35,318 bases of DNA from Gammaproteobacteria bacterium Ga0077536 (GTDB taxonomy: Bacteria > Pseudomonadota > Gammaproteobacteria > Ga0077536): assembly GCA_001464935.1 (NCBI GenBank), contig LNEL01000029.1, positions 1 through 35,318 of the forward strand, in the 5' to 3' direction. Below the pieces are notes generated by a model. The model worked only from the letters and a program-made list of their open reading frames with translations, did not search any database and was not told the origin of the DNA. This document shows positions 1 through 7,384 of the stretch, piece by piece. Each line of letters starts with the position of its first letter. Position 1 is the first letter of the stretch. Made by a program: the position numbers and the translations under genes.

Positions 1-95
1 CACTTGCCAGTTCGCTCGCCTCTCTTGCCAGCCTTTCCCTGCCTGGCCGTCGACGCCTGGCGCCTCGCAATGCGAAACAGTTCTCGCTTTTCAAA

Positions 96-124
96 TTGAC
101 GTGGGAAAAATTTACACATAATCT
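96..124 (+). promoter_or_regulatory. sigma70-type promoter of the repeat-protein gene
   Basis: TTGACG at 96-101 and TAATCT at 119-124 are separated by exactly 17 bp, a near-consensus housekeeping promoter. Transcription should start near 131, leaving a leader of about 60 nt. The spacer contains one copy of an AT-core palindrome (101-117), and a second copy lies over the start region (135-151). That placement fits control by a repressor. This is one of the clearest promoters in the window. Confidence 0.7.
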
Positions 125-151
125 TCGTTCCGGGGTGGGCAAATTTCCCAC
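101..151 (+). promoter_or_regulatory. two copies of a palindromic operator-like motif
   Basis: GTGGGCAAATTTCCCAC (135-151) is an almost perfect 17-bp inverted repeat. A weaker copy, GTGGGAAAAATTTACAC (101-117), sits between the -35 and -10 boxes. A third relative lies at 4692-4708, upstream of the DUF6502-DUF5666 pair. The centre-to-centre distance of 34 bp is about three helical turns, so dimers could bind on one face of the DNA. The regulator is unknown. A separate 13-bp palindrome (AACACAATGTGTT, 168-180) lies directly before the ribosome binding site. Confidence 0.5.
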
Positions 152-192
152 GGATTGATACCTAATAAACACAATGTGTTAAGGAGAACCTT

Positions 193-741
193 ATGCGTTC
201 AATGATGCTCGTTGGCAGTGCGCTTGCTGGCACGTTGCTGATTGCCCTGCCGTTGCAGGCGAAACCGGCGCTCGACCTCGGCAGCGCTGATGTCCGGCGT
301 GGCGGAACCGAGCAGCTGCTCGCCCGCCGTGGCGCCGACGACGGCCCGAACCACGACGTCGGCGACGATCGCGGCCGTGGCCGCGGGGGCCGCAACCGCG
401 GGTACAGCGAGGAGCTGCTGCTCGACGCAGCCCGCCTCGCCCGCCGCGGCGCCGACGACGGCCCGAACCACGACGTCGGCGACGATCGCGGCCGTGGTCG
501 CGGGGGCCGCAACCGCGGGTACAGCGAGGGGCTCCTGCCCGACGCGGCCCGCCTCGCCCGCCGTGGCGCCGACGACGGCCCGAACCACGACGTCGGCGAC
601 GATCGCGGCCGTGGTCGCGGTGGCCGCGGTTACAGCGAAACCGTGATCGATGCAAGCCAGATGGCGCGGCGCGGCGCGGATGACGGCCCGAACCATGATG
701 TCGGCGACGACCGCGGCCGCGGCCGGGGAGGTCGCGGCTGA
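193..741 (+). CDS. secreted tandem-repeat protein rich in Asp, Arg and Gly
   Basis: This 182-aa protein has a Sec signal peptide (residues 1-23, likely cleaved after LQA) and then four near-identical 24-residue units at 44-67, 83-106, 122-145 and 158-181. Each unit starts ARRGADDGPN and ends in an RGRGRGGR box. The spacing is 39, 39 and 36 residues, with linkers of the type NRGYSE-LL-DAARL. The ATG at 193 is preceded by AAGGAGAA at 181-188. The mature chain is a polyampholyte, probably disordered, located in the periplasm or outside the cell. The Asp/Asn clusters could bind cations and the RGG boxes could bind polyanions, but both are inference. I do not recognise a named family. The DNA copies are almost identical, which points to recent duplication or gene conversion. 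Confidence 0.85.
   Translation: MRSMMLVGSALAGTLLIALPLQAKPALDLGSADVRRGGTEQLLARRGADDGPNHDVGDDRGRGRGGRNRGYSEELLLDAARLARRGADDGPNHDVGDDRGRGRGGRNRGYSEGLLPDAARLARRGADDGPNHDVGDDRGRGRGGRGYSETVIDASQMARRGADDGPNHDVGDDRGRGRGGRG
322..735 (+). repeat. four near-identical 72-bp coding repeats
   Basis: Copies lie at 322-393, 439-510, 556-627 and 664-735, with periods of 117, 117 and 108 bp. The first three differ only at a few third positions. The fourth has more silent changes and a shorter preceding linker. They encode the ARRGADD...RGRGRGGR unit. Conservation of both DNA and protein in tandem suggests copy number could vary between strains. Confidence 0.85.
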
Positions 742-780
742 TCGATTGATGCGTTGAAGCAGTCAGGCAGTGACTGAATT

Positions 781-808
781 GCCGGGGCCCTGGCCCCGGC
801 TTTTTTTT
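781..808 (+). terminator. rho-independent terminator
   Basis: GCCGGGGCC (781-789) pairs with GGCCCCGGC (792-800) and is followed directly by eight T residues (801-808). It ends transcription of the repeat-protein gene, so the next gene at 983 needs its own promoter. Confidence 0.9.
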
Positions 809-982
809 GGGCATCGGCGCCCGGCGATGAACCTTCGGCGCCGTTCGGCGCATTAACAGGCTGGAAGACATCGCGGCCGCGCGGTCTGCAGCGCGCGTGG
901 CGTGCCTCTGCGGCCTGCCTGTCGGTGACCCGACGCTCGCCTCTTTCATCCACTTTTCGATTGCAGTGAGCCCGTTCAATTC

Positions 983-2041
983 ATGAAGAATCACTCCCTC
1001 ATCGCGGTGGCCATGATGGCCCACGCCATTGCGGCGCAGGCACAGGACCCGGAACGCAACCTCGAACGCGCGCCCGGACGCGTGACGCTCGGCTCAGGCT
1101 TCGAATTCGCGAACGGCGACTATGGCAGCAGCCTTGGCGATACCGAAGACTGGTATGTGCCGCTGTCGCTCGGCTATGCCAGCGGCAACTGGCGTGTGAA
1201 GGTGACGGTGCCCTATGTGCGCAACACGGGTCCCGGCAACGTGATCAGCGGCGGCGGCGACACGCGCGTGGTCGTCGACGAAGACCGCGGCGACTGCACT
1301 CGCGCGAGCGTCGGCGGCACCATCGTCGACGACAGCAGGGGGCGTGGACGCGGGCGTGGCCGCGGTGGTGACGACGATGACGATGAGCTCGAGAGCGACG
1401 ACGACAGCGGCTCGACTTCGAGCAGCAACAGCGGATCGGGCTCCGGCGGCAGCGATGACTGCTCGGTGACGACCACGACTTCCGTCATCACGACTCCGAT
1501 TACGCGCAACATCATCCGCACGACCGAATCGGGTCTCGGCGACGTGGTCGCCAGTGCCCTCTACAGCTTCGATCCGTTCGTCCCGGCGATGCCGTACATC
1601 GATGTCGGCGCGAAGATCAAATTTCCGACTGCCAACGAAGACAAGGGTCTCGGCACCGGGGCGTATGATTACACCCTCAACGTCGACCTGTACAAACCGC
1701 TTGGCGCTTTCGCGCTGCTGGGCGGCGTCGGCTATACGTTCAAGGGCGATATCGAACCCGATGGCAATCTGTCGAGCGGTCTGAAACTCGACAACGTGCT
1801 GTCGGCCTACATCGGCGCCGAGTACCAGGTCACCGACCAGTGGCTGGCGGGCGTGTCGGGCGACTATCGCGAAGCGGCGTCACCGTTTGCGGTGAACGGC
1901 AAGGAAGTCTCGGCGTATGTGACCTGGCGGCTGAACCGCCAGTGGTCGATCACCGGCTCCGGCGGCACGGGCTTCTCGAATGCTTCGCCGGACATGTTTG
2001 CCGGCCTGTCGCTGGTTTACGGGTTCGACGCGCCGTTCTGA
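983..2041 (+). CDS. outer-membrane beta-barrel protein with an RG/Asp/Ser-rich loop
   Basis: A 352-aa exported protein: signal peptide 1-20 (ending AQA), then alternating amphipathic strands typical of an outer-membrane barrel. The C-terminus ends in Phe after an aromatic-rich strand (GLSLVYGFDAPF). The sequence resembles the 'transporter / phenol-degradation-like' barrel proteins of proteobacteria. Residues about 118-158 form a low-complexity insert: an RGRGRGRGG box, a run of Asp/Glu, then Ser/Gly. Cys105 and Cys160 flank the insert and could close it as a disulfide-bonded loop. The RG box echoes that of the repeat protein upstream. There is no clear Shine-Dalgarno before the ATG at 983. 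The terminator at 781-808 separates it from the upstream gene. Substrate and role are unknown. Confidence 0.75.
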   Translation: MKNHSLIAVAMMAHAIAAQAQDPERNLERAPGRVTLGSGFEFANGDYGSSLGDTEDWYVPLSLGYASGNWRVKVTVPYVRNTGPGNVISGGGDTRVVVDEDRGDCTRASVGGTIVDDSRGRGRGRGRGGDDDDDELESDDDSGSTSSSNSGSGSGGSDDCSVTTTTSVITTPITRNIIRTTESGLGDVVASALYSFDPFVPAMPYIDVGAKIKFPTANEDKGLGTGAYDYTLNVDLYKPLGAFALLGGVGYTFKGDIEPDGNLSSGLKLDNVLSAYIGAEYQVTDQWLAGVSGDYREAASPFAVNGKEVSAYVTWRLNRQWSITGSGGTGFSNASPDMFAGLSLVYGFDAPF

Positions 2042-2047
2042 TCGTAC

Positions 2048-2074
2048 GCAGGCCGGGGCCTGGTCCCGGCCTGC
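2048..2074. terminator. hairpin between converging genes
   Basis: GCAGGCCGGG (2048-2057) pairs with CCCGGCCTGC (2065-2074) around a 7-nt loop, starting six bases after the barrel-protein stop. There is no T tract. It could act as a transcription stop or 3'-end stabiliser for the plus-strand gene. The remaining bases up to 2227 show nothing else I can identify. Confidence 0.5.
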
Positions 2075-2227
2075 GCACAGCGCCGTTCGGCACGCTGCCG
2101 ACAACGCACTGCGAGCGTCGCACGCTGCGTTGACTGCCTGCGGCGCGAGTCACCCCGGCGCCCCTGCTCACGGTGCGCCGGCTCGCTCGCCAGCCTGCCT
2201 GTGGTCCGCACACGTCCGGTATACCGA

Positions 2228-3811
2228 TCAGTGGTCGCGCCCACTGCGCTCCACGCGCTCGGGCTTGTCGACTCGCTCGACGCGGTCCACGCGTTCCAGC
2301 CGGTCGATGCGCTCCACCCGTTCGATGCGGTCGACCCGCCCGGCTCGTTCGACCCGCCCGGCTCGTTCGACGCGCTCCACGCGCCCGCTGCGTTCAGGCT
2401 TGTCCACACGTTCAGGTTTGTCGATACGCTGTTCGGGCCTGTCGCGCTCGACACGTTCACTGCGTTCGTCGCGCCCGCCCGTGTCGTCGCGATGCGCCCG
2501 ATCACGCGTCTGCTCGTCGCCACGCCCGTCCCGCAACTCCCGCTCGTCGTCGCGCACCGCGCGCTCGTCCTGATCGCGGCCGGATTCGTCGCGATGCTCT
2601 TCATCGCGCCGGCTTTCGCGCTCTCCGCTGTCGTCACCGTCGTCCTCGCGGCGAACGTTGCCGCCGTCGTCATCGCGCGCAGCGCCGTCATCGCTGTCAT
2701 CGGAACCGTCACCGTCGTGCTCATCGACATCGGCGTCCCGGCCGTCGTCGTCATCGGCGGCGTCATCGGACTGGCGGCCCGGTCGCGCGAGCCGGGTACC
2801 ACGCAGCAGTTTCTCGACGCGCAATTCGCCGTCAGCGCTGACCGCCGCCTCGACCTGCACGAACTCGCCGCTGCGCAGGCCGGTGCCGCCCTCACCTTCG
2901 ATCGCGGACTGCGCGTCGAGTGCAACACGCGTGTCACCCACCCGCACCTCGCCGTCGCGCGTGTCGAGCACGCCCTGCACACTGACGAAATCGATGTGCT
3001 TCGCAAACGCGGGCGTCGCGGGTTCAATGCGCGTCGCGGTGATGGCACCCTCCTGCCACTGGCCCTCGATGCGCACCGTGCGCCCGGCCGTCGCGACGTC
3101 GTCCTGGCCGCGATCGACGCGCACGCCCTGCACTTCGATGCCACGTGCCGACGCACTGGTGATTGCGCCCGTCAGGCGGACCGGGCCCGCAGGCGCCGCG
3201 TCGATACGGCTCGCGAGGACCTCACCATTCGCGCCGCGGAAACCGCTGACGCGCAGGTACTGTCCCGGCCTCACGTCGCCGGGCGCCGTCGCCCCCGGCG
3301 TATGCGGCACCTGGGCCCCGTCCCAGCGCACCGGCTGGTGCATCACTTCGAGGCGTCTGTTCGCCGCATCGACGCGCGTGACGGGACCCACCAGCACATC
3401 GTTGACGTGAATGCTCTGCGCAAACACACGCTCGCCTTTGCCCACCGCCGTCACTTCGACGACCTGTCCCACCTTGAGGCTCATCGGGCCTGCGGGCTTG
3501 CCGTTGTCGAAGATCGCGGTGCGCGCATCGAACTCGGCTTCGATGCCGTTGACGCAGACGCTCGCGAAGCCCGTGATCACGCCGACGATGCCGGTGCCGC
3601 CGGTCCCGGGATCGGCAGACACGCGTCCGGTGCCGCCGGTGCCAATGCCAGTACCGCCCGAGCCGATCCCGGTGCCGCCGGTGCCCGGATCGATCCCCGT
3701 GCCGCCGCTGCCCGGGCTGCAGACGGTGACCGCGTGCGCCGGAGCCGCGCCGGCCAGCAGGGCCCACAGCAGCAGCCTGCCCACCGTCATGCATGCGCGG
3801 GCGAGCGACAT
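2228..3811 (-). CDS. DUF5666-type secreted protein with a long charged tail
   Basis: A 527-aa exported protein. The start is ATG at 3811, one base after the DUF6502 stop codon, so translation is probably coupled. The signal peptide is about residues 1-27. Next come a GGTGI-type glycine repeat (about 36-76) and four DUF5666-like beta units (about 81-122, 142-204, 213-263, 278-336), recognisable from phrases such as 'GQVVEVTA' and 'RIEGQW'. From about 348 to the end the chain is only Asp, Glu, Arg and a few others: first Asp-rich, then mixed RDE, then VERVDR-type repeats. The DUF5666 function is not established. The tail may be a disordered or extended coiled segment. An in-frame start exists at 3907 but would overlap the preceding gene and lacks a signal peptide. 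Confidence 0.8.
   Translation of the reverse strand: MSLARACMTVGRLLLWALLAGAAPAHAVTVCSPGSGGTGIDPGTGGTGIGSGGTGIGTGGTGRVSADPGTGGTGIVGVITGFASVCVNGIEAEFDARTAIFDNGKPAGPMSLKVGQVVEVTAVGKGERVFAQSIHVNDVLVGPVTRVDAANRRLEVMHQPVRWDGAQVPHTPGATAPGDVRPGQYLRVSGFRGANGEVLASRIDAAPAGPVRLTGAITSASARGIEVQGVRVDRGQDDVATAGRTVRIEGQWQEGAITATRIEPATPAFAKHIDFVSVQGVLDTRDGEVRVGDTRVALDAQSAIEGEGGTGLRSGEFVQVEAAVSADGELRVEKLLRGTRLARPGRQSDDAADDDDGRDADVDEHDGDGSDDSDDGAARDDDGGNVRREDDGDDSGERESRRDEEHRDESGRDQDERAVRDDERELRDGRGDEQTRDRAHRDDTGGRDERSERVERDRPEQRIDKPERVDKPERSGRVERVERAGRVERAGRVDRIERVERIDRLERVDRVERVDKPERVERSGRDH
2240..2470 (-). repeat. degenerate 9/18-bp coding repeats (charged tail)
   Basis: This stretch encodes the VERVDR / VERAGR tail of the DUF5666 protein with a period near 18 bp. 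The clearest tandem pair is 2341-2358 and 2359-2376, which share cggctcgttcgac. Sense-strand codons are mostly GTC/GAG/CGC-type. Such arrays slip easily, so the tail length is likely to vary. Confidence 0.6.
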
Positions 3812-3812
3812 C

Positions 3813-4667
3813 TCAGCCGTCCGTGTCCGGATCCGTTGGCGCGCGCGGCGCGGTGTAGAAGTAGACCCCGAAATGCACCCGTTCGGTCGCAGTGCCTGCG
3901 GCGACATCGGCGCGTTCCAGATCGAACGCGCGGCGGGTCACCGCATGGATGGCCTGCTGGCCCTGTTCGCGCGCGATCGCGGCGAGTTCAGCCACCGAGG
4001 CCGGCGCGAGATCGTTGCTGAACACGCTGCGCTCGAGCAACGGGGGATCGCCACCGGCCAGGTTGTGGACGCAGGCTGCGATGTGATCGTGGACGTTGCG
4101 ACCGAAAAACCAGGCTTTTTCGTCAAAGCCCTTCTCCGGCACGAATGCATCGGCGAGCAACCACACGTGATCCTGCTCGTCGACGCGCGCCACACCGAGC
4201 CGCAGCCATTCATCGAGCACCGCGCGCGGACGAATGTCACGGCTCACTGACGCCACCAGGGTCTCGAACGACGGCGTGTCGGCGGCGTTGGAGGTGCGCG
4301 GCAAGGGCCGCGGTTGCGCGTCCTCGTCCAGGAACTCGACGTCGGTGGTCCAGCGCGCGACGAGTTGCGATCCCAGCGTCACCACCGTCGGTGCCGCCCG
4401 CGCCTCGGCTTCGCCACGCCACAAACGCTTGACGTCCTTGCGATGGACACCGGTCAGCAGGCTGATTCGACTGTCCGTCTGCGCCTTGCCCGGCACCGGG
4501 AACTCCTGCGCCGCGACTTCGACGTAAATGCCCTTCAGCAGCCGCACCAGCATTGGATAGGTGAACTGGTGCCGCAGCAACAGGCGCACCAGCGGCCGCA
4601 GCAGCTGGGTCAGCGCCTGCACGACGGCCGGCGGTGTCTCGCCCAGGGGATGTTGACTGTCGCTCAC
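3813..4667 (-). CDS. DUF6502 family protein
   Basis: A 284-aa cytoplasmic protein without a signal peptide. The N-terminal half (LLRPLVRLLLRHQFTYP, then ISLLTGVHRKDVKRL) looks like a helix-turn-helix-like region typical of DUF6502 proteins. The C-terminal half is alpha/beta with a short acidic end. It starts at GTG 4667; an in-frame stop at 4680-4682 excludes a longer form, and no good Shine-Dalgarno is visible. Its stop is separated by one base from the start of the DUF5666 gene, so the two form an operon. As I recall, the two families are often neighbours in beta- and gammaproteobacteria. The 'DVKRL' motif hints at DNA binding, so a regulator of the pair is possible but unproven. Confidence 0.8.
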   Translation of the reverse strand: MSDSQHPLGETPPAVVQALTQLLRPLVRLLLRHQFTYPMLVRLLKGIYVEVAAQEFPVPGKAQTDSRISLLTGVHRKDVKRLWRGEAEARAAPTVVTLGSQLVARWTTDVEFLDEDAQPRPLPRTSNAADTPSFETLVASVSRDIRPRAVLDEWLRLGVARVDEQDHVWLLADAFVPEKGFDEKAWFFGRNVHDHIAACVHNLAGGDPPLLERSVFSNDLAPASVAELAAIAREQGQQAIHAVTRRAFDLERADVAAGTATERVHFGVYFYTAPRAPTDPDTDG

Positions 4668-4691
4668 GGCAAAACCGGTTCAAAGAGGAGT

Positions 4692-4708
4692 GTGTGAAAA
4701 TTTACCAC
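4692..4708 (-). promoter_or_regulatory. palindromic operator-like motif upstream of DUF6502
   Basis: GTGTGAAAATTTACCAC lies 25 bp upstream of the DUF6502 start. It shares the GTG-AAATTT-CAC plan of the sites at 101-117 and 135-151. I found no convincing -35/-10 pair on the minus strand here. The match suggests that the operon and the repeat-protein gene share a regulator. Confidence 0.45.
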
Positions 4709-4895
4709 GGGCTCTCGAAAATAGCGCGTGGGCACGGGCGTCAGCCGACAGGCGGATGTCCATCCAGCGCGGGCATCGTCGGCAAGGGCGTGACGAGGCG
4801 CGGCGCTGACCGGGCGTCTGTGCTCACCGCAGGCGAGCCCCCCCTCGATCGTTCACCCGGCGCAGGCGGCGAGCGCCAAGCTTTTCGCCAGCCGC

Positions 4896-6212
4896 TCAGG
4901 GCGGCGGCGCGTCGTGCGGCGGGTCGGCCACCCGCGCCACTGTCTGCTCGCCCGCTTGCGGCGTCAGGCCATAGGGTTCGACGAGTTTCCACACGTGCGC
5001 GGGCACCATGTGCCGGAGGCGGCGCTGCGCTTCGCGACGCAGGTGTAGTACGGTTTCGACCGCTTTCATCTCGACCCGGGCGCGCGCGAACTCGAGGCCG
5101 CGCGGCCCCACGCGCGGCATCAGCCACGCGACAATCGGGCGCAGCCAATTGGGCATCCGGCGCAGCGGCAGCCCGCCGGCCGCGCGCGCCACGTTCGCCA
5201 TGAAACCCTTCACCGCCCCCTGCCGCTTGCCAGCACTGCCCGGTTCGCTGAGACGCACGTCATCACCCAGCAGGGCCAGCAGCTCCTCGCCGCGCGCATT
5301 GCGCACGATCAGCCATTGCTCGCCCTGGCCACCCATGTAGCCGACGGTGATGTCGGCCAGCACGTTGGTGTAGTCGACACAGGTGCGGCAGGTCAGCGGA
5401 AAGAAGTCGCCGGGCAGCGTCGACAACGGCAGCTGCAGAAACGGAATTTCGCGCTGCGTGCCGTCGGCGAAGCGGATCTCGACGTGATAGTCGGCGCGGA
5501 ACTCGAGATAGGTGATCGTGTCAGGCTGCGGTGAGAGCAGCGCGAGAAACTCGTGGAAACGCTCGGTCGTCGTGTTGTCGGAACACGGCGTGCCGATCAC
5601 GTAGAGTTTCTCGAAGCCGAGTTCGGCTTCGAGCGCGCGCAGCGCGTACACCTGGCAGGGGATCCCGATCACCGCCAGGCGCCGGTAGCCGCGCGCCGCG
5701 GCGGGCTCGAGCAGCGCCAGCAGCGGCGCATAGCCCATCCGCATGCCGCGACACTGCGCGAGATCCGACGCGCGCGTCACGAGCACCGGCACCGGCCGCC
5801 AGCGATCGTCGGGCGCGGGCGCCATCGTCAGCACGGCGTCGACGGCATTCGACTGCAGCAGCTGTTCGGCGATGCGCGTCGTGATCCCTGTCCACTGCGC
5901 GCCAGCGAGCGGTGATTTCAACGCGGCCCGCACCATGCGCCGGAACGGTCCGAAGTGCAGTTCATCGGGCCGCGACGGATCGCGCGCGCGGCCGTGCACG
6001 CGCGTTTCGAGGTTCGAGTAATCGGGCTTGATGAACTGGCACGCGCGCGCGCAACGCGCCGCGTCGGCGGTGCGCGAGATCCCGCAATCCGTGCACAGAT
6101 CCCGATGTGCCGGTGGCGCGAGGGGCGGCGACCACAGCGGCGCGCCCGTCAGCGCCGTGTCGTCCGCCGGGCGCATGCGCTCGCGCGTGCCCTTGCCCGC
6201 GTCCGGCCTCAC
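4896..6212 (-). CDS. FrhB/HCAR/BciB-like Fe-S flavoprotein oxidoreductase
   Basis: A 438-aa protein of the coenzyme F420 hydrogenase/dehydrogenase beta-subunit superfamily. This family includes FrhB, plant 7-hydroxymethyl-chlorophyll a reductase (HCAR) and the vinyl reductase BciB. The N-terminus has a cluster-binding pattern with C40, C43, C54 and C58. Further conserved cysteines are C154, C186 (GIPCQV), C210 (GTPC), C275 and C278 ([10 protein letters not shown]), followed by the family motif ADITVGYMG. These fit one or two 4Fe-4S clusters plus flavin. The GTG start at 6212 overlaps the stop of the upstream monooxygenase by 4 nt; an alternative ATG lies at 6176. Electrons probably come from ferredoxin, or from F420 if the host makes it. 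The substrate is unknown, and no photosynthesis gene is nearby. Confidence 0.8.
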   Translation of the reverse strand: MRPDAGKGTRERMRPADDTALTGAPLWSPPLAPPAHRDLCTDCGISRTADAARCARACQFIKPDYSNLETRVHGRARDPSRPDELHFGPFRRMVRAALKSPLAGAQWTGITTRIAEQLLQSNAVDAVLTMAPAPDDRWRPVPVLVTRASDLAQCRGMRMGYAPLLALLEPAAARGYRRLAVIGIPCQVYALRALEAELGFEKLYVIGTPCSDNTTTERFHEFLALLSPQPDTITYLEFRADYHVEIRFADGTQREIPFLQLPLSTLPGDFFPLTCRTCVDYTNVLADITVGYMGGQGEQWLIVRNARGEELLALLGDDVRLSEPGSAGKRQGAVKGFMANVARAAGGLPLRRMPNWLRPIVAWLMPRVGPRGLEFARARVEMKAVETVLHLRREAQRRLRHMVPAHVWKLVEPYGLTPQAGEQTVARVADPPHDAPPP

Positions 6213-7210
6213 GCGGCGAGCGTCAAGGCCTGACGTGCGTCCATCGCAATCTCGAACGATCGCAGGCGCGCGCGGTGATCGTAGATCGACGCCGTCACCA
6301 TCAGTTCGTCAGCGCCCGTGACGTCAATGAAAGCCTGCAGTTTTTCGCGCACCGTGTCCGGCCCGCCGACCACGGCGTACTGCAGCGTGCGATCGACGGC
6401 CGCCGCCTCGGCGGGCGTCCAGAATGCGTTCATGTCGTCGCGGGGTGGCTGTATCTGGCCCGGCGTGCCGCGATAGAGATTGGCGAACTGCTGCTGCAAC
6501 GACGTGAACAGGCGTCGTGCTTCGACGTCGGTATCCGCGGCGAACACGTTGACGCCGACCATTGCATGCGGCTGCGCGAGTTGCGCCGATGGACGGAAAT
6601 GCGTGCGATAGACATGCAGCGCCTCGCGCAGCGCGTCGGGCGCGAAATGCGACGCGAAGGCGAACGGCAGGCCCAGCGCAGCCGCGACCTGCGCGCCGAA
6701 CAGGCTCGACCCGAGGATCCACAGCGGGACTTCGGTGCCGGCGCCCGGCACGGCGCAAACCTGCTGCCCCGGCTGCACGGGCCCGAGCAACGCCTGCAGC
6801 TCGAGCACGTCCTGCGGGAAGCGCTCGGCGTTCGAGGTCAGGTCGCGACGGAGCGCGCGAGCCGTGCGCATGTCCGAGCCGGGCGCGCGCCCGAGTCCGA
6901 GATCGATGCGGCCGGGATACAGCGACTCGAGGGTGCCGAACTGTTCGGCGATGACGAGCGGTGAGTGGTTTGGCAGCATGATGCCGCCCGCGCCCACGCG
7001 AATGCGGCTGGTGCCGCCGGCGACGTGGCCGATCACGACCGCCGTCGCCGCGCTCGCGATGCCCGGAATGTTGTGATGTTCGGCGAGCCAGTAGCGCTGG
7101 TAGCCCAGGCGCTCGGCATGGCGCGCGAGATCGAGCGAGTTGCGCAACGCCTGCGCCACCGTGCTGCCGGCAGCGATCGGAGCGAGGTCGAGCACCGAAA
7201 ATGGAATCAT
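6209..7210 (-). CDS. LLM class flavin-dependent oxidoreductase (MsnO8-like)
   Basis: A 333-aa luciferase-like TIM-barrel monooxygenase. It begins [11 protein letters not shown] and has the motifs [52 protein letters not shown] and, near the C-terminus, [11 protein letters not shown]. All are typical of the bacterial LLM subgroup that includes MsnO8. These enzymes oxidise a substrate with reduced FMN (some with F420) and oxygen. No flavin-binding insert suggests F420 rather than FMN use. The start is ATG 7210, with only a weak ribosome binding site. Its stop overlaps the start of the Fe-S flavoprotein gene by 4 nt, so the two are translationally coupled and may form one redox chain. Substrate unknown. 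Confidence 0.88.
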   Translation of the reverse strand: MIPFSVLDLAPIAAGSTVAQALRNSLDLARHAERLGYQRYWLAEHHNIPGIASAATAVVIGHVAGGTSRIRVGAGGIMLPNHSPLVIAEQFGTLESLYPGRIDLGLGRAPGSDMRTARALRRDLTSNAERFPQDVLELQALLGPVQPGQQVCAVPGAGTEVPLWILGSSLFGAQVAAALGLPFAFASHFAPDALREALHVYRTHFRPSAQLAQPHAMVGVNVFAADTDVEARRLFTSLQQQFANLYRGTPGQIQPPRDDMNAFWTPAEAAAVDRTLQYAVVGGPDTVREKLQAFIDVTGADELMVTASIYDHRARLRSFEIAMDARQALTLAA

Positions 7211-7384
7211 GCGGGCGCCGTCCGTTCGGGAGATGGCCGCATTATCGCCCTTCGCGCAGCACGGCGCATGCGGTTTGGCCGGTCGGCGTGCGACGGTGTC
7301 CCAGGCCGGCTGCCGGGGCCACGCTGTGAGACCGGGATGCGGGCGATCGTCCGGCGGGCTGCGGCCGGCACCGCGGACCTCCCG

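Noticed and set aside
322..735. CRISPR array
   Set aside because: Repeats are regular, but they are in frame within an exported protein, are 72 bp long and have similar rather than unique spacers.
2201..4021. 606-aa open frame on the plus strand
   Set aside because: Antisense of the DUF5666 gene, without a ribosome binding site or a known domain.
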